64,000 bases of DNA from Denticeps clupeoides (Eukaryota > Chordata > Actinopteri > Clupeiformes > Denticipitidae), in contig NC_041717.1 of NCBI RefSeq assembly GCF_900700375.1, forward strand, positions 3,669,001 to 3,733,000, given 5' to 3'. The position numbers were made by a program, and so were the translations under genes. The notes beneath the pieces are model-generated. The model had not been told where the DNA came from and did not search any database. It worked only from the letters and a program-made list of their open reading frames with translations. The first letter of the stretch is position 1; each line of letters begins with the position of its first letter. Below, in pieces: positions 11,883-23,883 of the stretch.

Positions 11883-12625
11883 TCATTTCCCACTCATATT
11901 CTTCTTGGGCCCAGCCGGTCTCTTGACCTGCCACAGGTGGTTGTGGATGGTGAGGGCATCCACGCTGACAGACACCGTTTTGGCAGGGATGACTGTGAAC
12001 TGCTTGCGGTCTGAGCTGTACTTGTACAGCTTGTCAATCATTTTTTTGCTGATGTTCTTGGGCCCGGTGCCTGTCAACTTCTGGATCTCTTCCGTGTCAG
12101 GGAAGTAGGAGTAGAGAGCTCGGAACTGACAGCCACCATCACGGAACAGGATCATAAGGTGGTTTGATTCACACTTTTCTAGCTCCTACAGAGAAAAACA
12201 ACCCTTCTGTGACAAATGCGTTAAGCAGCATTTAATTGAAAACTAACGCTTTAATGGTGGGTGCAAGTGGGATGCAAGTGACAACTCACCTCGAGGATTG
12301 AGTTTTTCTGAGCTTCATTTACTTTCCCAGCCAAACAGCAATGAGAGATGGCATTGTGAATGATTGGCTTGTTTGATTTTGCACTTGGTTCCTTGAAAAG
12401 TTTTGGACCTAAAGAGAGAAAGTGGGGAGGGTGCACGCATTAAAAAAAACAACAAAAAAAAAAACACCATCAGTCGTTACGAGTGAGGAGCCTTTGATTG
12501 AGCTTTTACCAGTATATTCAGCCATGGAGGTGGAAGTTATGGAAGACGCAGTTGAGCCATTGTCCCAGTCCCTCTCAGTTGTCCGGCTGGAGTTGCGGCT
12601 AAGGCCAGGGAAAGACTCAGGTCTT
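11883..12625 (-). pseudogene. camsap: CAMSAP 3' end (last three exons, CKK domain), copy 1
   Basis: Exons 11883-12185 and 12290-12408, and one from 12510 up to about 12625. They encode TERDWDNGSTASS...EYTG, PKLFKEPSAKSNKPIIHNAI, then LMILFRDGGCQFRALYSYF and KMIDKLYKYSSDRKQF. This is the microtubule-binding CKK domain at the C-terminus of the CAMSAP/Patronin family, which protects microtubule minus ends. The upstream side runs straight into a LINE fragment, and no other CAMSAP exon follows before the next kinase gene, so this is a detached 3' fragment although its frames are open. Whether it derives from CAMSAP1, 2 or 3 is not resolved. Confidence 0.85.
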
Positions 12626-12644
12626 TTGGGGTGAAGAGCTCACT

Positions 12645-13344
12645 CTTGAAGACTCTTTTATGACTCTGTTGTGGCCTCAGCCATCTTTTATGGTGTGGTC
12701 TGCTGGGGAGGTAGCATCTCTGCTGGGGACAGAAAGAGGCTGAACAGGAGGGCCAGCTCTGTTCTAGGATGCCCTCTGGACCCAGTGGAGGTGGTATTGA
12801 CAGGTGAATGGTGGCTAAGCTATCATCCCTGCTGGGCAACATCTCCCACCCCATGCAGGAGACCCTGACAGGACTGAGCAGCTCCTTCAGTGGCAAGCTG
12901 TGGCACCAACGATGTGGGATGGAGAGATTCAGAAGTCCTTTCCTGCCAACTGCTGTCAGGCTCTACAACAGCTGACCACACAAACACACATCCAATACAC
13001 CATCTCCACTTCTCTTAACTGCAATATGTCTATATCTACCTACACAACCAGTACACCATCTCCACTTCTCTTAACTGCAATTCTTCTGTATCTACCTACT
13101 TTGTACATATGTAACATCTTGCAAAAAATAAATGTATATACACACATATTTTTACCACTCACATTCACTGTTTTATACTATTCTAGGACTATTTATTTGC
13201 TTGTTTGTACAGTGAACATTTATATTATACAGTCCGTGCTGTTGTCTGTTGCTGCTTGTACTGTCCACTTCCTGCCATGACAATGTAAATTGGACTAATA
13301 AAGGATCATCTTATCTTATCTTATCTTATCTTATCTTATCTTAA
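12645..13344 (+). mobile_element. LINE 3' fragment with (TCTTA)n tail, copy 1
   Basis: The end of a non-LTR reverse-transcriptase frame (SAIFYGVVCWGGSISAGDRK, RASSVLGCPLDPVEV, SFLPTAVRLYN) is followed by a 3' UTR and a TCTTA microsatellite tail. The 5' part is missing, as is usual for LINE insertions. It abuts CAMSAP coding sequence. The clade is not assigned. A stretch of about 57 bases in the 3' UTR is repeated twice here and four times in copies 2 and 3. Confidence 0.75.
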
Positions 13345-13609
13345 CAGAGCCACATTTATACACAATAACCAGTCAGTATGTAACAGTGGAAGAACAATTT
13401 ATTACACAATTTCAAATTACATTATGTGGGTAATAACACTGAAAAAAATGTGAAATAATTGTCAGAAAGGGAAATTCAATACAGAACTATATACAGTGTT
13501 AATAAGATCGATTGAATATACAGCAAAAATATACTTATAAATAAAATATACATTTAAATACAATGAAATTAAAAGATTAATAAGAACACTTTACAATTAT
13601 TTGCAATCT

Positions 13610-14607
13610 TTAGACAGTGCAAACAGAGCAGAGGTATTCTTTGTCCACTGCTGGAGTGCTGACTTGTGCCAGTGTTGGGGCGCACCGAGTAAACAGAGGT
13701 GTAGGGGTTTCTGGGTACATCCTGCAACACACAGCCAGAAATAAAATCAGAACCCCTCCGCAACAAAACTATATTTCTCAAAATATTATGTGACAATCAA
13801 TTTCGTGTGTATTCATATACTGTGAATTGTACAAAGTAATATGTTGATATATTCTATAATAATATATTTTATATGTAAGCAATATATAAATGTATGAAAC
13901 AGGATATATGCAATTACTGCAAAATACTGCAATTATTGCTGTTTTCATATATTGAATAAATACATTGTTATACTATTTAAGATATTATTATATATACTGA
14001 AAAATGTACAACATTAAATGAGATTATATATTGAAAACTGCATTGCAAATATATGGGGAAGTTTCTCATATATTGAAATATATTTGCCAATTTATTGCAA
14101 TAAAAATTCTAGCGTACAGCAATATACGTTTGTTTTGTAGGGGAAACATCACGGCAGAAAGAGTTTGGGGAGGGACATGACGGGAAATTTACCTGTTAGT
14201 TTTAGTCAGCAGGCCAAATGCCACCCCATGTTGTTCTGGTGAGTGGCTCTCAGTCCCAATCTGCCTCTCCTCCTCCTCCTGGTCCTCGGGAATGACTGTC
14301 TGCCTGCCTTTCTTGGAAATGATGACAGAAAACACTATTACTATGAACACTGTATTAATTCCTACTAAGAACCAAATGAAACCCCATGTTGTCCTGCTGA
14401 GTGTCTCTCAGTCCCAAGCTGCCTCTCCTCCTCCTTCATCTTATCCAGCAGCGCCACCATGAGGCTACAGGATTACTGAATGTGTGTAAGAGTTTGAGGT
14501 TTATTCCTTGCTGAATGTATTTTTATGTTACACGTAAAATATTCTCACCAGTGATGGTTTTATCAGGTGAAGATTTTAAGTTGAACTTCTGGTTGACGTC
14601 ACAGCTG
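13610..14607 (-). CDS. C-terminal exons of an unidentified single-pass membrane protein
   Basis: Three exons with matching phases: 14549-14607, 14193-14406 and 13610-13721. They encode a short cysteine-containing segment, a strong hydrophobic span (WGFIWFLVGINTVFIVIVF), then an acidic cytoplasmic tail (EDQEEEERQIG) and a stop. No exon for an ectodomain was found upstream; the kinase gene ends about 90 bases before exon A, and no convincing splice from it was seen. The last intron and exon resemble the kinase gene's last intron and exon (agaaatagagtcag-like and ggatgcacccaga-like stretches), so it may be a relic of a related gene. The last intron is enlarged by about 330 bases of AT-rich DNA. 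It may be a pseudogene fragment. Confidence 0.45.
13790..14145. repeat. AT-rich degenerate repeat inside an intron
   Basis: About 350 bases dominated by TATAT, ATATTG and TATTGCAAT motifs. It sits between two stretches that resemble adjacent parts of the short kinase intron. It is repeated at about 32012-32355 and 51730-52080 with small differences. It may be an old insertion or an expanded simple repeat; no ends are clear. Confidence 0.5.
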
Positions 14608-14698
14608 CTAGAAAAAAAAACACAAAAAATGATCATATTTACATTTACATATTTTCATGCTAATTTTTCTGTCTCCTCTGTAAACATAAGAAGCATCG

Positions 14699-17073
14699 TT
14701 AGTTATTCTGGTAACAAGAGAGGCGGCGGAACAATTTTGGAATATAATTTAATAAACGTGTCAGGCGCTTGCGGAAGCGGTGGCGGCGGCGTGGACGCTC
14801 AGCCGGCACTGCGCAAGGTGGCCTGTAAACCAGTTCTTCATGTTGTGCTGGAGGGTCACTGGAGCAGGGCAGCTGTCTCGCAGAATCTTCTTGTCCTTCT
14901 TTTGGGGTGACTTGTGGTTCCTGCTGCTGAGGAGACTCCAACCGTGAAGGACTGTCCAGGTCCACATCTGAAACGATTCCAGGCTCAGCATCTCTGGGTG
15001 CGTCCTGCAAATCACACCAAGAAATAGAGTCAGTCCTGCTCCAAATAATCACAGCAGAAAGAGTTAGGCACAGGGACACAACACTGTCTTTACCTCCAAG
15101 TTGACATCGTTTCTGCTGTCCTGTGGGCGGCTGCAGTCCTTGCCCTCCTCCTCCTTCTGGTCTGGGGGCTGGTTTTCTGGCCGATCGACTTCTAGGGAGG
15201 CCGGTGGGTGGGGGTCCTGCTTCAGCCAATCAAGCAGCTCCAGCAGGAGACTGCAGGATAAGTGTGACTGAGCCACAAATGTGTGCTGCACAGACACAGA
15301 AAACGTGAGGAATATCGTCACTGTTACACTCAGACTGTGCTGCTGTGATCACATGAGGGAAATCTTACTGAGAGCAGTTCCTCTGCACTGGGTCTGTTCT
15401 GAGCTTTCTTCTTCAGGCAGGCTTTAAGAAAGCTGGCGAACATCTCGGACCTGATGAGAGAGAAGTCAATGTTATCTTACACATACATACATGTAGACAC
15501 AACGAGCCTCTTTTTGGCCTCTTTGCTGACCAAAGAGGTCGATATTCAGACTCTCAGTTAAATTTGAACATGAGCTGTAAAGGAAAATAAATAAAAGTAC
15601 AAAACCCAGTGTGTGTGTCTGTTAACAAGAAATGTTAATAAGAAATTGCATGTTATATGTGTACGAGAGCCCATTTTGTAGGAGCAGGGATTCTATCACT
15701 AATGATCAACAGGGTTCATGATGGACAAACTCACCTATATTTTTCGGCCTTTAGTGTTGGTGGCTTAAAGTGTTCAGATGATCTTTCTGCAAAAAGCCTT
15801 TAAGGAAAAACACATGAACATGAAATGAGCCACCGACAGGGACTTTTTTCACGTGACACTTGTGTTAATGTGAATGTGTGACTTGAATGCAAGTGTTTCT
15901 CAGTGTGTGTTATGTGTGTTAAGAAGATAGAATACGCGCACATGTGTGTGGGGTGGGTTAAGGGCTTGATTTTACCTGTCGACCTTCATATCGGTATTGG
16001 GAGGTTTCTTTTCTGCCATTTCAATAGCAGTGATGCCCAGTGACCAGATGTCACAGAGACAGTTGAAGGGTCCTTTGGTCACGGCGACAATCACCTCCGG
16101 GGCCATCCTACACAATCACAAACATATAAACACACGAGGTCTGGAAAAGAGACCAACACACTCAGTAGTTCCTTCCTCTCAGGAGGACTCACCAGTGGGG
16201 AGTACCAGAGACATTTCTTCTTCTGTCCATGTCGCTGAAGTTGATTCCTGATCCCAAGTCACCTGTAGAAAGAAATGAGAGAACATTACACTCACTTTAC
16301 ATAAGTTCTTCTCTCTGTCAGTATAATTGGAATTGGAGGACCAGGGCAATACTCACCAATTTTTATTGCACCCTGCCTGCCAACCATGATGTTGTCGCCT
16401 TTCACGTCGCTGTGGATCACCTTCATTTGGTGCAGATAAGCGAGTCCCTGAAACACACACTGTTAATCAAACACTGAAAACCAGATGAATGTCTGTTGAG
16501 TGCGAGTGTTCATGTGCACTTACCTTCAGTGTCTCTCTGCACACAAATGCTATTTGGTGGTCACTAAAGGCACCAGCTTCTATCAGTACAAACAATAAGC
16601 AGTAATCAGGATGAGTAGGCCAGTAGATCACACAATGAAAACTCCACAGTCATGTTAACACACATCATATGCACATAAGTGCTGCAGTACCTTTGTAAAG
16701 ATGTTTGATGGATCCCTCGCAGTACTCCATGCAGATCCACAGGAGATTGTTTCTATAATAACAAAACAATGATTTCATTTATCTTCAGATGTAAACCAGC
16801 CACCTACATCACTCGTTACATTTCTCCATCACTTCACCCATTTCTCTCCCTCCCTCCCTCTGTATTTTGCTTACACTATGAAGCTGTCTTTGAATCCCAC
16901 AATATTGGGATGATGGCATCGCTCCAGAATGTGGGTCTCTTGCAAGCGCCGTTCTGGGTTCTTTCCTGGAAACCGAATAATCTTCACAGCTAAAAGCTCC
17001 TGTGTTTCTTTATTCTTAACCTGCAAAATAAAAAGTAAAGTAAATAAAGATCACATACCATCTTATAACACAC

Positions 17074-17114
<41 letters not shown>

Positions 17115-17900
17115 TGCACTACTTTAAATTACCTTCCACACTCTGCCAAATGATCCTGTCCCCAGGATCTGAAGAAGCTCCATGTCGTTGGTGGTCATCT
17201 TCTCCCTCCGCTGCAGAGCTGCTTCAACTGCTGGCTGTAGAAAAATAGTACAGTGACAGCTTTAACATCTCTGATTTTTAACAATGTGTGGACATGCAAA
17301 ACAAGCACATTTCTAAAGCTTGCAAGATGGTCAATTAGAGGATTTCACAATGTCTCCCATGCCCCAATCTCTCAATATGTTTGGTGAAATTTGTGCTGAT
17401 TGTAAATTCCACTGGTGCGAACCTTTTAACATTCATAAGCAGCCCAAAAACTTTGTTCAAGTCCGCAGAATAAAATATGATCATGAAGCCATGAACAGAC
17501 TGACCTGCTGGTGCTGCTCCGCTGACGCCCTCTGGTGGTCGGTGGTGTTCCGTTCTGCTCTGAGGTAAAGAGAAGAAGAAAAGTGAGCAAAACCTTCATA
17601 TTTACACACACAGGTTATGTCGAGCGAGAGTCCAATGTCTGTGTGGCTAGTTAGTTAGTTGTAGCATTGCTAACTAGCGACTCCCCCTTTTTGTAGTAAA
17701 ATAAAACAGGATTCAAGTGTAAATTAATTCTCACCTCGTCTGGTGCATTGCACAGTAGCTTCGATGTCACTCCAGCGTCCTTCTCTTTCGCAGTAAAGTC
17801 GACAAAACGCCAAACTCCGAGACGAACCGAGTCTCTGTGTTTTGAGGCACTGAATACAGGACTCTGTGTTTTGTGTACAGTAGTCATGGTAACCTGTCAT
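14699..17900 (-). CDS. STE20/GCK-type protein kinase, copy 2
   Basis: Same spliced gene as at 176-3380, with the C-terminal frame open. The exon ending DVNLE joins in phase 0 to the exon starting DAPRDAEPG, which runs to the stop at 14699. The predicted length is about 510 residues: an N-terminal extension of about 85, a kinase domain of about 260, then a low-complexity acidic segment and a basic end ([12 protein letters not shown]). Compared with copy 1, the start of the kinase domain reads NDMELL instead of NNMEIL, and AVKMIR becomes AVKIIR; other differences are mostly silent. No signal peptide or membrane segment is seen, so a cytoplasmic protein is expected. The substrate is unknown. The (CA)n in the intron near 17078-17111 is longer than in the other copies. 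Confidence 0.75.
17078..17111 (+). repeat. (CA)n microsatellite in kinase intron, copy 2
   Basis: About 17 CA units; shorter at the same place in copies 1, 3 and 4 (near 2560, 35300 and 55030). Confidence 0.85.
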
Positions 17901-18733
17901 GTCATGTTGGCGGTGTTGTTTTTAATCAAATAATTTTGTCCATTTAGCATCTTCAGTCCACTTTTTACTTAACCGTCAAATTAGAACTTGTGCTTTAGCG
18001 CCCTCTGCTGACACAGTTTTATCATGACAGTCGATGAATAAAACCAGGCGCTGGGGTCATGACGGATATATATATACACTACTCGCAATAAAATAGGGAT
18101 ATTGTTATTTACATGAGTGCTTTTCCTATTTGTTCTGAATTTTAATGTAATAAGTAAAAGTTCCCTTTGATATTAGTAATAATGTATGAGAAGAAACACA
18201 ATTTTTATTAGTGTAATAAACAGTAAATTCCTCTCATCTTTAACGTTTAAACACAATAACCAATCAGTGTGTAACCGTGGAAGGACAATTTCACAGTTTC
18301 AAATAAATCAAACACACACAAATAATTTATTTTATGCCAAAATAAAATTATGTTTTATAACACAGTGAAAGAAATGTGTTTAAAGACACTCAGATTAATG
18401 GATATTTAAATTAAACATGTAATATATATATATACACTCCCAACTTTTCATGTTATTGACCAGACACATTTCCTACTTTAAAAATAATGTTGAGAATAAG
18501 AACCTTTTTTTTTTTTTAATCTGAGGTTATAACAGTTGTGAAGTGCTCCAAACAATGTGTGAGGCTTCCAACTTTGCTATGTAGAAAGCAGTTTTAGCAG
18601 AGGTGAGGTTAGTGGAGAATTTGCATAGAAGATTTTTGGTTTGGACAGAGATGATCCGTAGAAAGGCAAAGTGAGGAGAGGAGAGAGTTAGTGGTCAGGA
18701 AAGAGTCAGAGGTTAGAGGATGTGTTAACACCC

Positions 18734-19464
18734 GAGTAGGTAACACACTCGCCTATGAACGAGAAGACCCAGATTCAAATCCCACTTACTACCACTGTGT
18801 CCCTGAGCAAGACATTCATCCCACAGGCCATCAGACACCGGAACACTTAGGGACTTTTTACTCTGGACTGGATGTAACATCAGACGAATCCACCCTTATC
18901 TGTCAACACAGGCCACCCAGATACTGGTTCAGTCCTTAGTAATCTCACGACTGGATTACTGTAACTCCCTTCTAGCTGGTCTACCTCTATATACCATCTG
19001 ACCTCTACAACTAATACAAAATGCAGCAGCACAACTGATCTTCAACCTTCCCAAATTCACCCACACCGCCCCTCTGCTACGTTCCCTCCACTGGCTCCCA
19101 GTAGCTGCACGCATCAGGTTCAAAATACTGATGCTGGCCTACAAAGCCAAACATGGAGTAGCACCATCCTACCTCACAGCCCTTATTACACCTCGCACTG
19201 CACCTCGTATACTCCGAGCCTCCAGTACTGCTCGCCTGGTCCCTCCATCTCTGAAGGTAAAAGGAAGACATTCATCTAGACTCTTCTCTGTCTTGGCCCC
19301 TTCTTATTGTCTGTCTTATGTACAACCGAGTGAATAAAAAGATTGTATTCATAGTTGGGGTCCTAGTGAACCAGAATTGATCACTTCATCGATGGTAACA
19401 TGAAAGCACGTTGTAAGTCGCTCTGGATAAAGGCGCCTGCCAAAAGCTTTAAATGTAAATGTAA
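18734..19464 (+). mobile_element. SINE head joined to L2 3' end, copy 2
   Basis: Duplicate of the composite at 4216-4946 with a few substitutions. Confidence 0.75.
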
Positions 19465-20245
19465 CGTTGTTTAAATGTGACATGTAGCACCAGGTTCTGG
19501 AGAAACATTGTTTTGTTTCACTATGTACTGTCATGTATGCAGCTGAAATGACAATAAAGATCAACTTCAAGTATAAAGTATTTGCCTTCAAATAATTTTA
19601 CTTTTGATTCTAAAGTATGTTGGTTTATTGTGGCTGTAATGTCTAATTTTATCCAGTGTCCTTGGCTGTTTGATGCCCTAGGCAGGGCCCACACTTTAGA
19701 AGACACTTTACTGCACAGATTCTGTTTGTTTTAGTTTTTTTTCTGCGATTTCGCAGAACCCAGGAAAAGTTCATTATGACATAATGAACTTGGATTTTCA
19801 ATATTAGGAATGAAATGTGCTTTATTTGGAAGCAGCCCGTCCCCTTCCCCTTTCGATAGGTGTTAGACTTCAGCCCAGCAGCACTACAGAGGACCTCATG
19901 CTCACGTCCCACATATGTGGGTGTGATAGAATTTAGAGTACACAACGACGCTCCTTATTCGAATTGTCTGTTCCACCTTAAATACTGCTCAGGAGACTAC
20001 AGTAGGATTTATTTTACATGGAAATGTCCATGTAAATCATAGATTTATGTGCTGAGCAAAGTTACCAGGTCAGTTTTACAATTAAAAAAAAGTTTTGGGC
20101 CAGAGTCGATACTATTTCCACACATCCTGTTTTTACCTTAGAAAGCATGAAAACATTTAGAGCCACATGGAAAATGTTATGCGTCTTGCAATGTTCGACA
20201 ATGTGAATATCATTCCAGAGCTTAACAAAGGCTACAGGACAGGGA

Positions 20246-20935
20246 TGTAAGAATGGACATCGCGGGAGCCTGCTTTGTCTTACATAACAGATGTCTGCAG
20301 GGGGAAGTGTAACATTCCTGTGTCGACGGTTGTGGGTGAAGATTCGACACCCCGGTTTTTACATGTCTTTTGTCCGACGTCAACGTGCGAAGTATCAGCC
20401 GTCAGGACCGCCCACCCTCTTTGTCTTCACCAAATGGGAGGCACTGGGGGCGTGACATCAGAAACAACAGGTTCTGATTGGTCAGTGACAACTTCCTGTA
20501 GGCCAGTGACAACTTCCTGTAGGCCAGTGACAACTTCCTGTAGGCCAGTGACAACTTCCTGTAGGCCAGGGGTATAAATGTCTGCACACATGTGGAAAAG
20601 GGAGCTCTGAGCTATCTTGCTCAGGGGGGTTTCCCTCTCTTTCCCTTCTCTTTCTCTTCTCCCTCTTTACTCTTTCTTCTCATGTTTACTTTCTCTGTAA
20701 CCTTGGTACCTTTTTACATTCAATATTCACATGTAACTACAATAATTATTTACCGGTGTTAATAAATTAGAAACTGTTCATTTCTAACCTCTGTTGTGCC
20801 ATGCCTCTTTCTGCCAGGTAACATCAAATTGGAGTGGTTGAATACAGTGCTTTGTGTGGAGGGAGAAAGAGTTTTTTCTACACACTCTATTCTCTTCTCC
20901 ACACCACATGGTCTTCATAAATGTGCCTTTTTACA
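20246..20935 (+). repeat. Left LTR of the element at 20246-22978
   Basis: 690 bases. It contains four 21-base direct repeats (20483-20566), a TATA-like ggtataaatg just after them, a pyrimidine-rich leader and an aataaa signal near 20761. Confidence 0.88.
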
Positions 20936-21473
20936 AATGGTGATCCCGACGTGATACCTTTGCTCGGATGTGGATCTGTGACCGTAAGTCTCTTTTATCT
21001 GAATTTTACTGCATAGGGAGGAATAGAATCTATGTGCTTTAATTTAAATAAAAAGGATCTACATATCCTAAAAAGCCCGGGACCGTAGAAACCGAGGCAT
21101 TTCTAAATCCAGATCCAGTCCGACAAGGTATAAAATGAACATAGACTAATTACTGTATCACTTACAATGTGGCATGTAGATATGGCTGGCACAATAGATG
21201 AACCCACAAACCAAACTGTAACCAGTAATAACCAGGATTTGTGACATTTTAGATTACTGGTATTACATTGAACATCATAAACCATGTCCCACGGTGAACA
21301 ATTTGATAATAACTGATCAGGGATTGGAAATTGCACTGTTAAACTTAAATGTTTTTATTTTAAATTCATGTTCAGTGTGATCAACATGTTTAGGATCAGA
21401 ATTTAAATTTATGTGAAACTGTTTCTCTCTCTGAACACCTCAACAATGCCATAATCTCAAACAATAGCTTTTA

Positions 21474-21869
21474 GTGATAAAGGTGTAATTCTCTAATCAC
21501 ATGGCAACAAGCGGGATTTTATTTGTGTTTATTTTTCCGGCCACTGTTGTTGATTGAACTTCGTTAAGCCGATGCAAATTCGCAGAGTTATGAATTCCCT
21601 AATAAAGGTGTAATTCTCCAATCACATGGCAACAAGCGGGACTTTTTTATTTATTTATTTGTGTTTATTTTTCCGGCCACTGTTGTTGATTGAACTTCGT
21701 TAGCCGGTGCAAATCCGCAGAGTTATGAATTCCCTAATAAAGGTGTAATTCTCCAATCACATGGCAACAAGCGGGACTTTTTTATTTATTTATTTGTATT
21801 TATTTTTCCGGCCACTGTTGTTGATTAGACTTGATAAGCCAGTGCAAATCTGCGGAGTTATGAATTCCC
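21474..21869 (+). repeat. Threefold tandem repeat inside the LTR element
   Basis: A unit of about 130 bases (taataaaggtgtaattctcc to agttatgaattccc) occurs three times at 21474-21599, 21600-21733 and 21734-21869. It is non-coding and gives the internal region part of its length. Confidence 0.85.
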
Positions 21870-22288
21870 TGATATCATTTTAAGCCTCCCACTATATTTA
21901 CATGTTTTTTGCATTACAGTATCTGATCATTGTTGTCATTTGTTTTTCTGGTTTGGTTTTAATGTACGATGAACACTGTTTTTCTACATGCACAATCTGT
22001 ATGCAAACCTCATCACACTCCAGACAAAGAACCCAACCAAGTGTGAAAAGCCCTGGATCCAGTTGAATATTCTATGTATGCTGCTGTGTTTGATCTATGC
22101 CAAGAAGACAGGTTTCCCTACAAGGGTGACCTCAGACGCCTGAGGATCACAAAGGACACAGAACCACAACTATCGGCTACATTTGAATTCCCGACTGACC
22201 AGGAAGCAAGCAGATACACAATCATGACCCAATTGTGATCCCCATGGACCCTGAATACTCGAGTGCCCCAGGGGATCAACCGGCCGTC

Positions 22289-22978
22289 TGTAAGAATGGA
22301 CATCGCGGGAGCCTGCTTTGTCTTACATAACAGATGTCTGCAGGGGGAAGTGTAACATTCCTGTGTCGACGGTTGTGGGTGAAGATTCGACACCCCGGTT
22401 TTTACATGTCTTTTGTCCGACGTCAACGTGCGAAGTATCAGCCGTCAGGACCGCCCACCCTCTTTGTCTTCACCAAATGGGAGGCACTGGGGGCGTGACA
22501 TCAGAAACAACAGGTTCTGATTGGTCAGTGACAACTTCCTGTAGGCCAGTGACAACTTCCTGTAGGCCAGTGACAACTTCCTGTAGGCCAGTGACAACTT
22601 CCTGTAGGCCAGGGGTATAAATGTCTGCACACATGTGGAAAAGGGAGCTCTGAGCTATCTTGCTCAGGGGGGTTTCCCTCTCTTTCCCTTCTCTTTCTCT
22701 TCTCCCTCTTTACTCTTTCTTCTCATGTTTACTTTCTCTGTAACCTTGGTACCTTTTTACATTCAATATTCACATGTAACTACAATAATTATTTACCGGT
22801 GTTAATAAATTAGAAACTGTTCATTTCTAACCTCTGTTGTGCCATGCCTCTTTCTGCCAGGTAACATCAAATTGGAGTGGTTGAATACAGTGCTTTGTGT
22901 GGAGGGAGAAAGAGTTTTTTCTACACACTCTATTCTCTTCTCCACACCACATGGTCTTCATAAATGTGCCTTTTTACA
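22289..22978 (+). repeat. Right LTR of the element at 20246-22978
   Basis: 690 bases, seemingly identical to the left LTR, with the four 21-base repeats at 22526-22609. Confidence 0.88.
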
Positions 22979-23254
22979 GGGATATGGCAATATAATGAGG
23001 AGGCTGACAAAAACCAACACATTTTGTGGAAGATAACAGACTGTATTAAGTTCTGTGGTGCCTTTGAGCTTGCTTTTCCATGGCATTTTCAGAGAGCGTG
23101 TGGACTCTATTGGATCGTTGGATGCTGTAGTACACAAACCTCTGCAGATTTTCACTGTGTTTAAAGGGTAGACAGTGCAGACTGAACCTGTGGGCTGCAT
23201 GTTCCCAGTTGTGAGGGAGCAGATCCTTGATGACACAAAAGAGTAAACAAAAAA

Positions 23255-23450
23255 CATTTACATTTACAGCATTTATCAGGCGCCCTTATCCAGAGCGACT
23301 TACAATCAGTAGTTACAGGGACAGCCCCCCCCCCCCGGAGACACTCAAGGTTAAGTGTCTTGCTCAGGGACACGATGGTGGTAAGTGGGGTTTGAACCTG
23401 GGTCTTCTGGTTCATAGGCGAGTGTGTTACCTACTAGGCTACTACCCCCC
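23255..23450 (-). mobile_element. tRNA-derived SINE, shared site, copy 2
   Basis: Duplicate of the SINE at 6197-6390. Confidence 0.85.
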
Positions 23451-23883
23451 ATTGTGAAAAACGTGCACGTGTGAAGTAGATATGGGTGAAAACAAGTGAC
23501 ATAAAACACAGACATTGTTTTTTGCTTTAATTTTTTTATCCAGAGTCAGAGCGCATCTGATAACTGACGAGCAGCAGTCACCAGGAGCCACTTTTTCTTT
23601 GTTCAGTTATGTACCCTGATCAGAAAATAAATAATAAGTTGACATTTATCTGCAAATCATTAATTAGTAGTACTTGACTTAATAGGTAAGACATACCTAG
23701 CATGTATTGCAGAGTGATCAGAAATTTTACACTTTTTGAGAAATATTGTATCATATATGAAGTCTTTGCACTTCCTGATGTAAGAATGATAATATTCTAA
23801 ATATAATATTTCATTTATGTCAGTCTCAAACATTATGTCAATCATCAGCTGTGTGTGAATATACTGCATTTTTGTGCTATGTT

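Larger units (their letters stand above)
1..14523. repeat. Tandem segmental duplication, copy 1 (left part cut by window)
   Basis: First of four head-to-tail copies of a unit about 14.5 kb long. Base 1 aligns with bases 14524, 32746 and 52473, and the order of kinase, repeats, LRR gene, CAMSAP end, LINE fragment and membrane-protein tail is the same in the next copies. It lacks the solo LTR and the large LTR elements of copies 2 and 3, so it is closest to the unexpanded unit. It has a private SINE at 5331-5527 and shares a second SINE with copy 3. Unit limits are arbitrary because the repeat is cyclic. Confidence 0.95.
20246..22978 (+). mobile_element. Non-coding LTR retroelement (ERV-like), copy 2 only
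   Basis: Two 690-base LTRs (20246-20935 and 22289-22978) start TG and end CA and show no difference by eye, so the insertion is very young. The target duplication is GGGA (20242-20245 and 22979-22982), and the empty site is visible in copies 1, 3 and 4. The internal 1.35 kb holds a primer-site-like TGGTGATCCCGACGTG next to the left LTR and no protein-coding frame of note, so it is a non-autonomous member that must rely on proteins made elsewhere. A four-base target duplication suits an endogenous retrovirus-type integrase. Confidence 0.88.
17901..23883. other. Non-genic spacer, copy 2
   Basis: Same content as 3381-6823, without the private SINE and with the 2.7 kb LTR element at 20246-22978. 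No host exon is seen. Confidence 0.6.

Noticed and set aside
20483-20566. Possible CRISPR-like direct repeats
   Set aside because: The 21-base repeats are directly abutting with no spacers, and they sit in an LTR next to a TATA-like box in animal DNA.
20275-20577. 100-codon frame in the LTR (also at 22318)
   Set aside because: It is produced by the 21-base tandem repeats and the LTR leader; it has no homology to known retroviral proteins.
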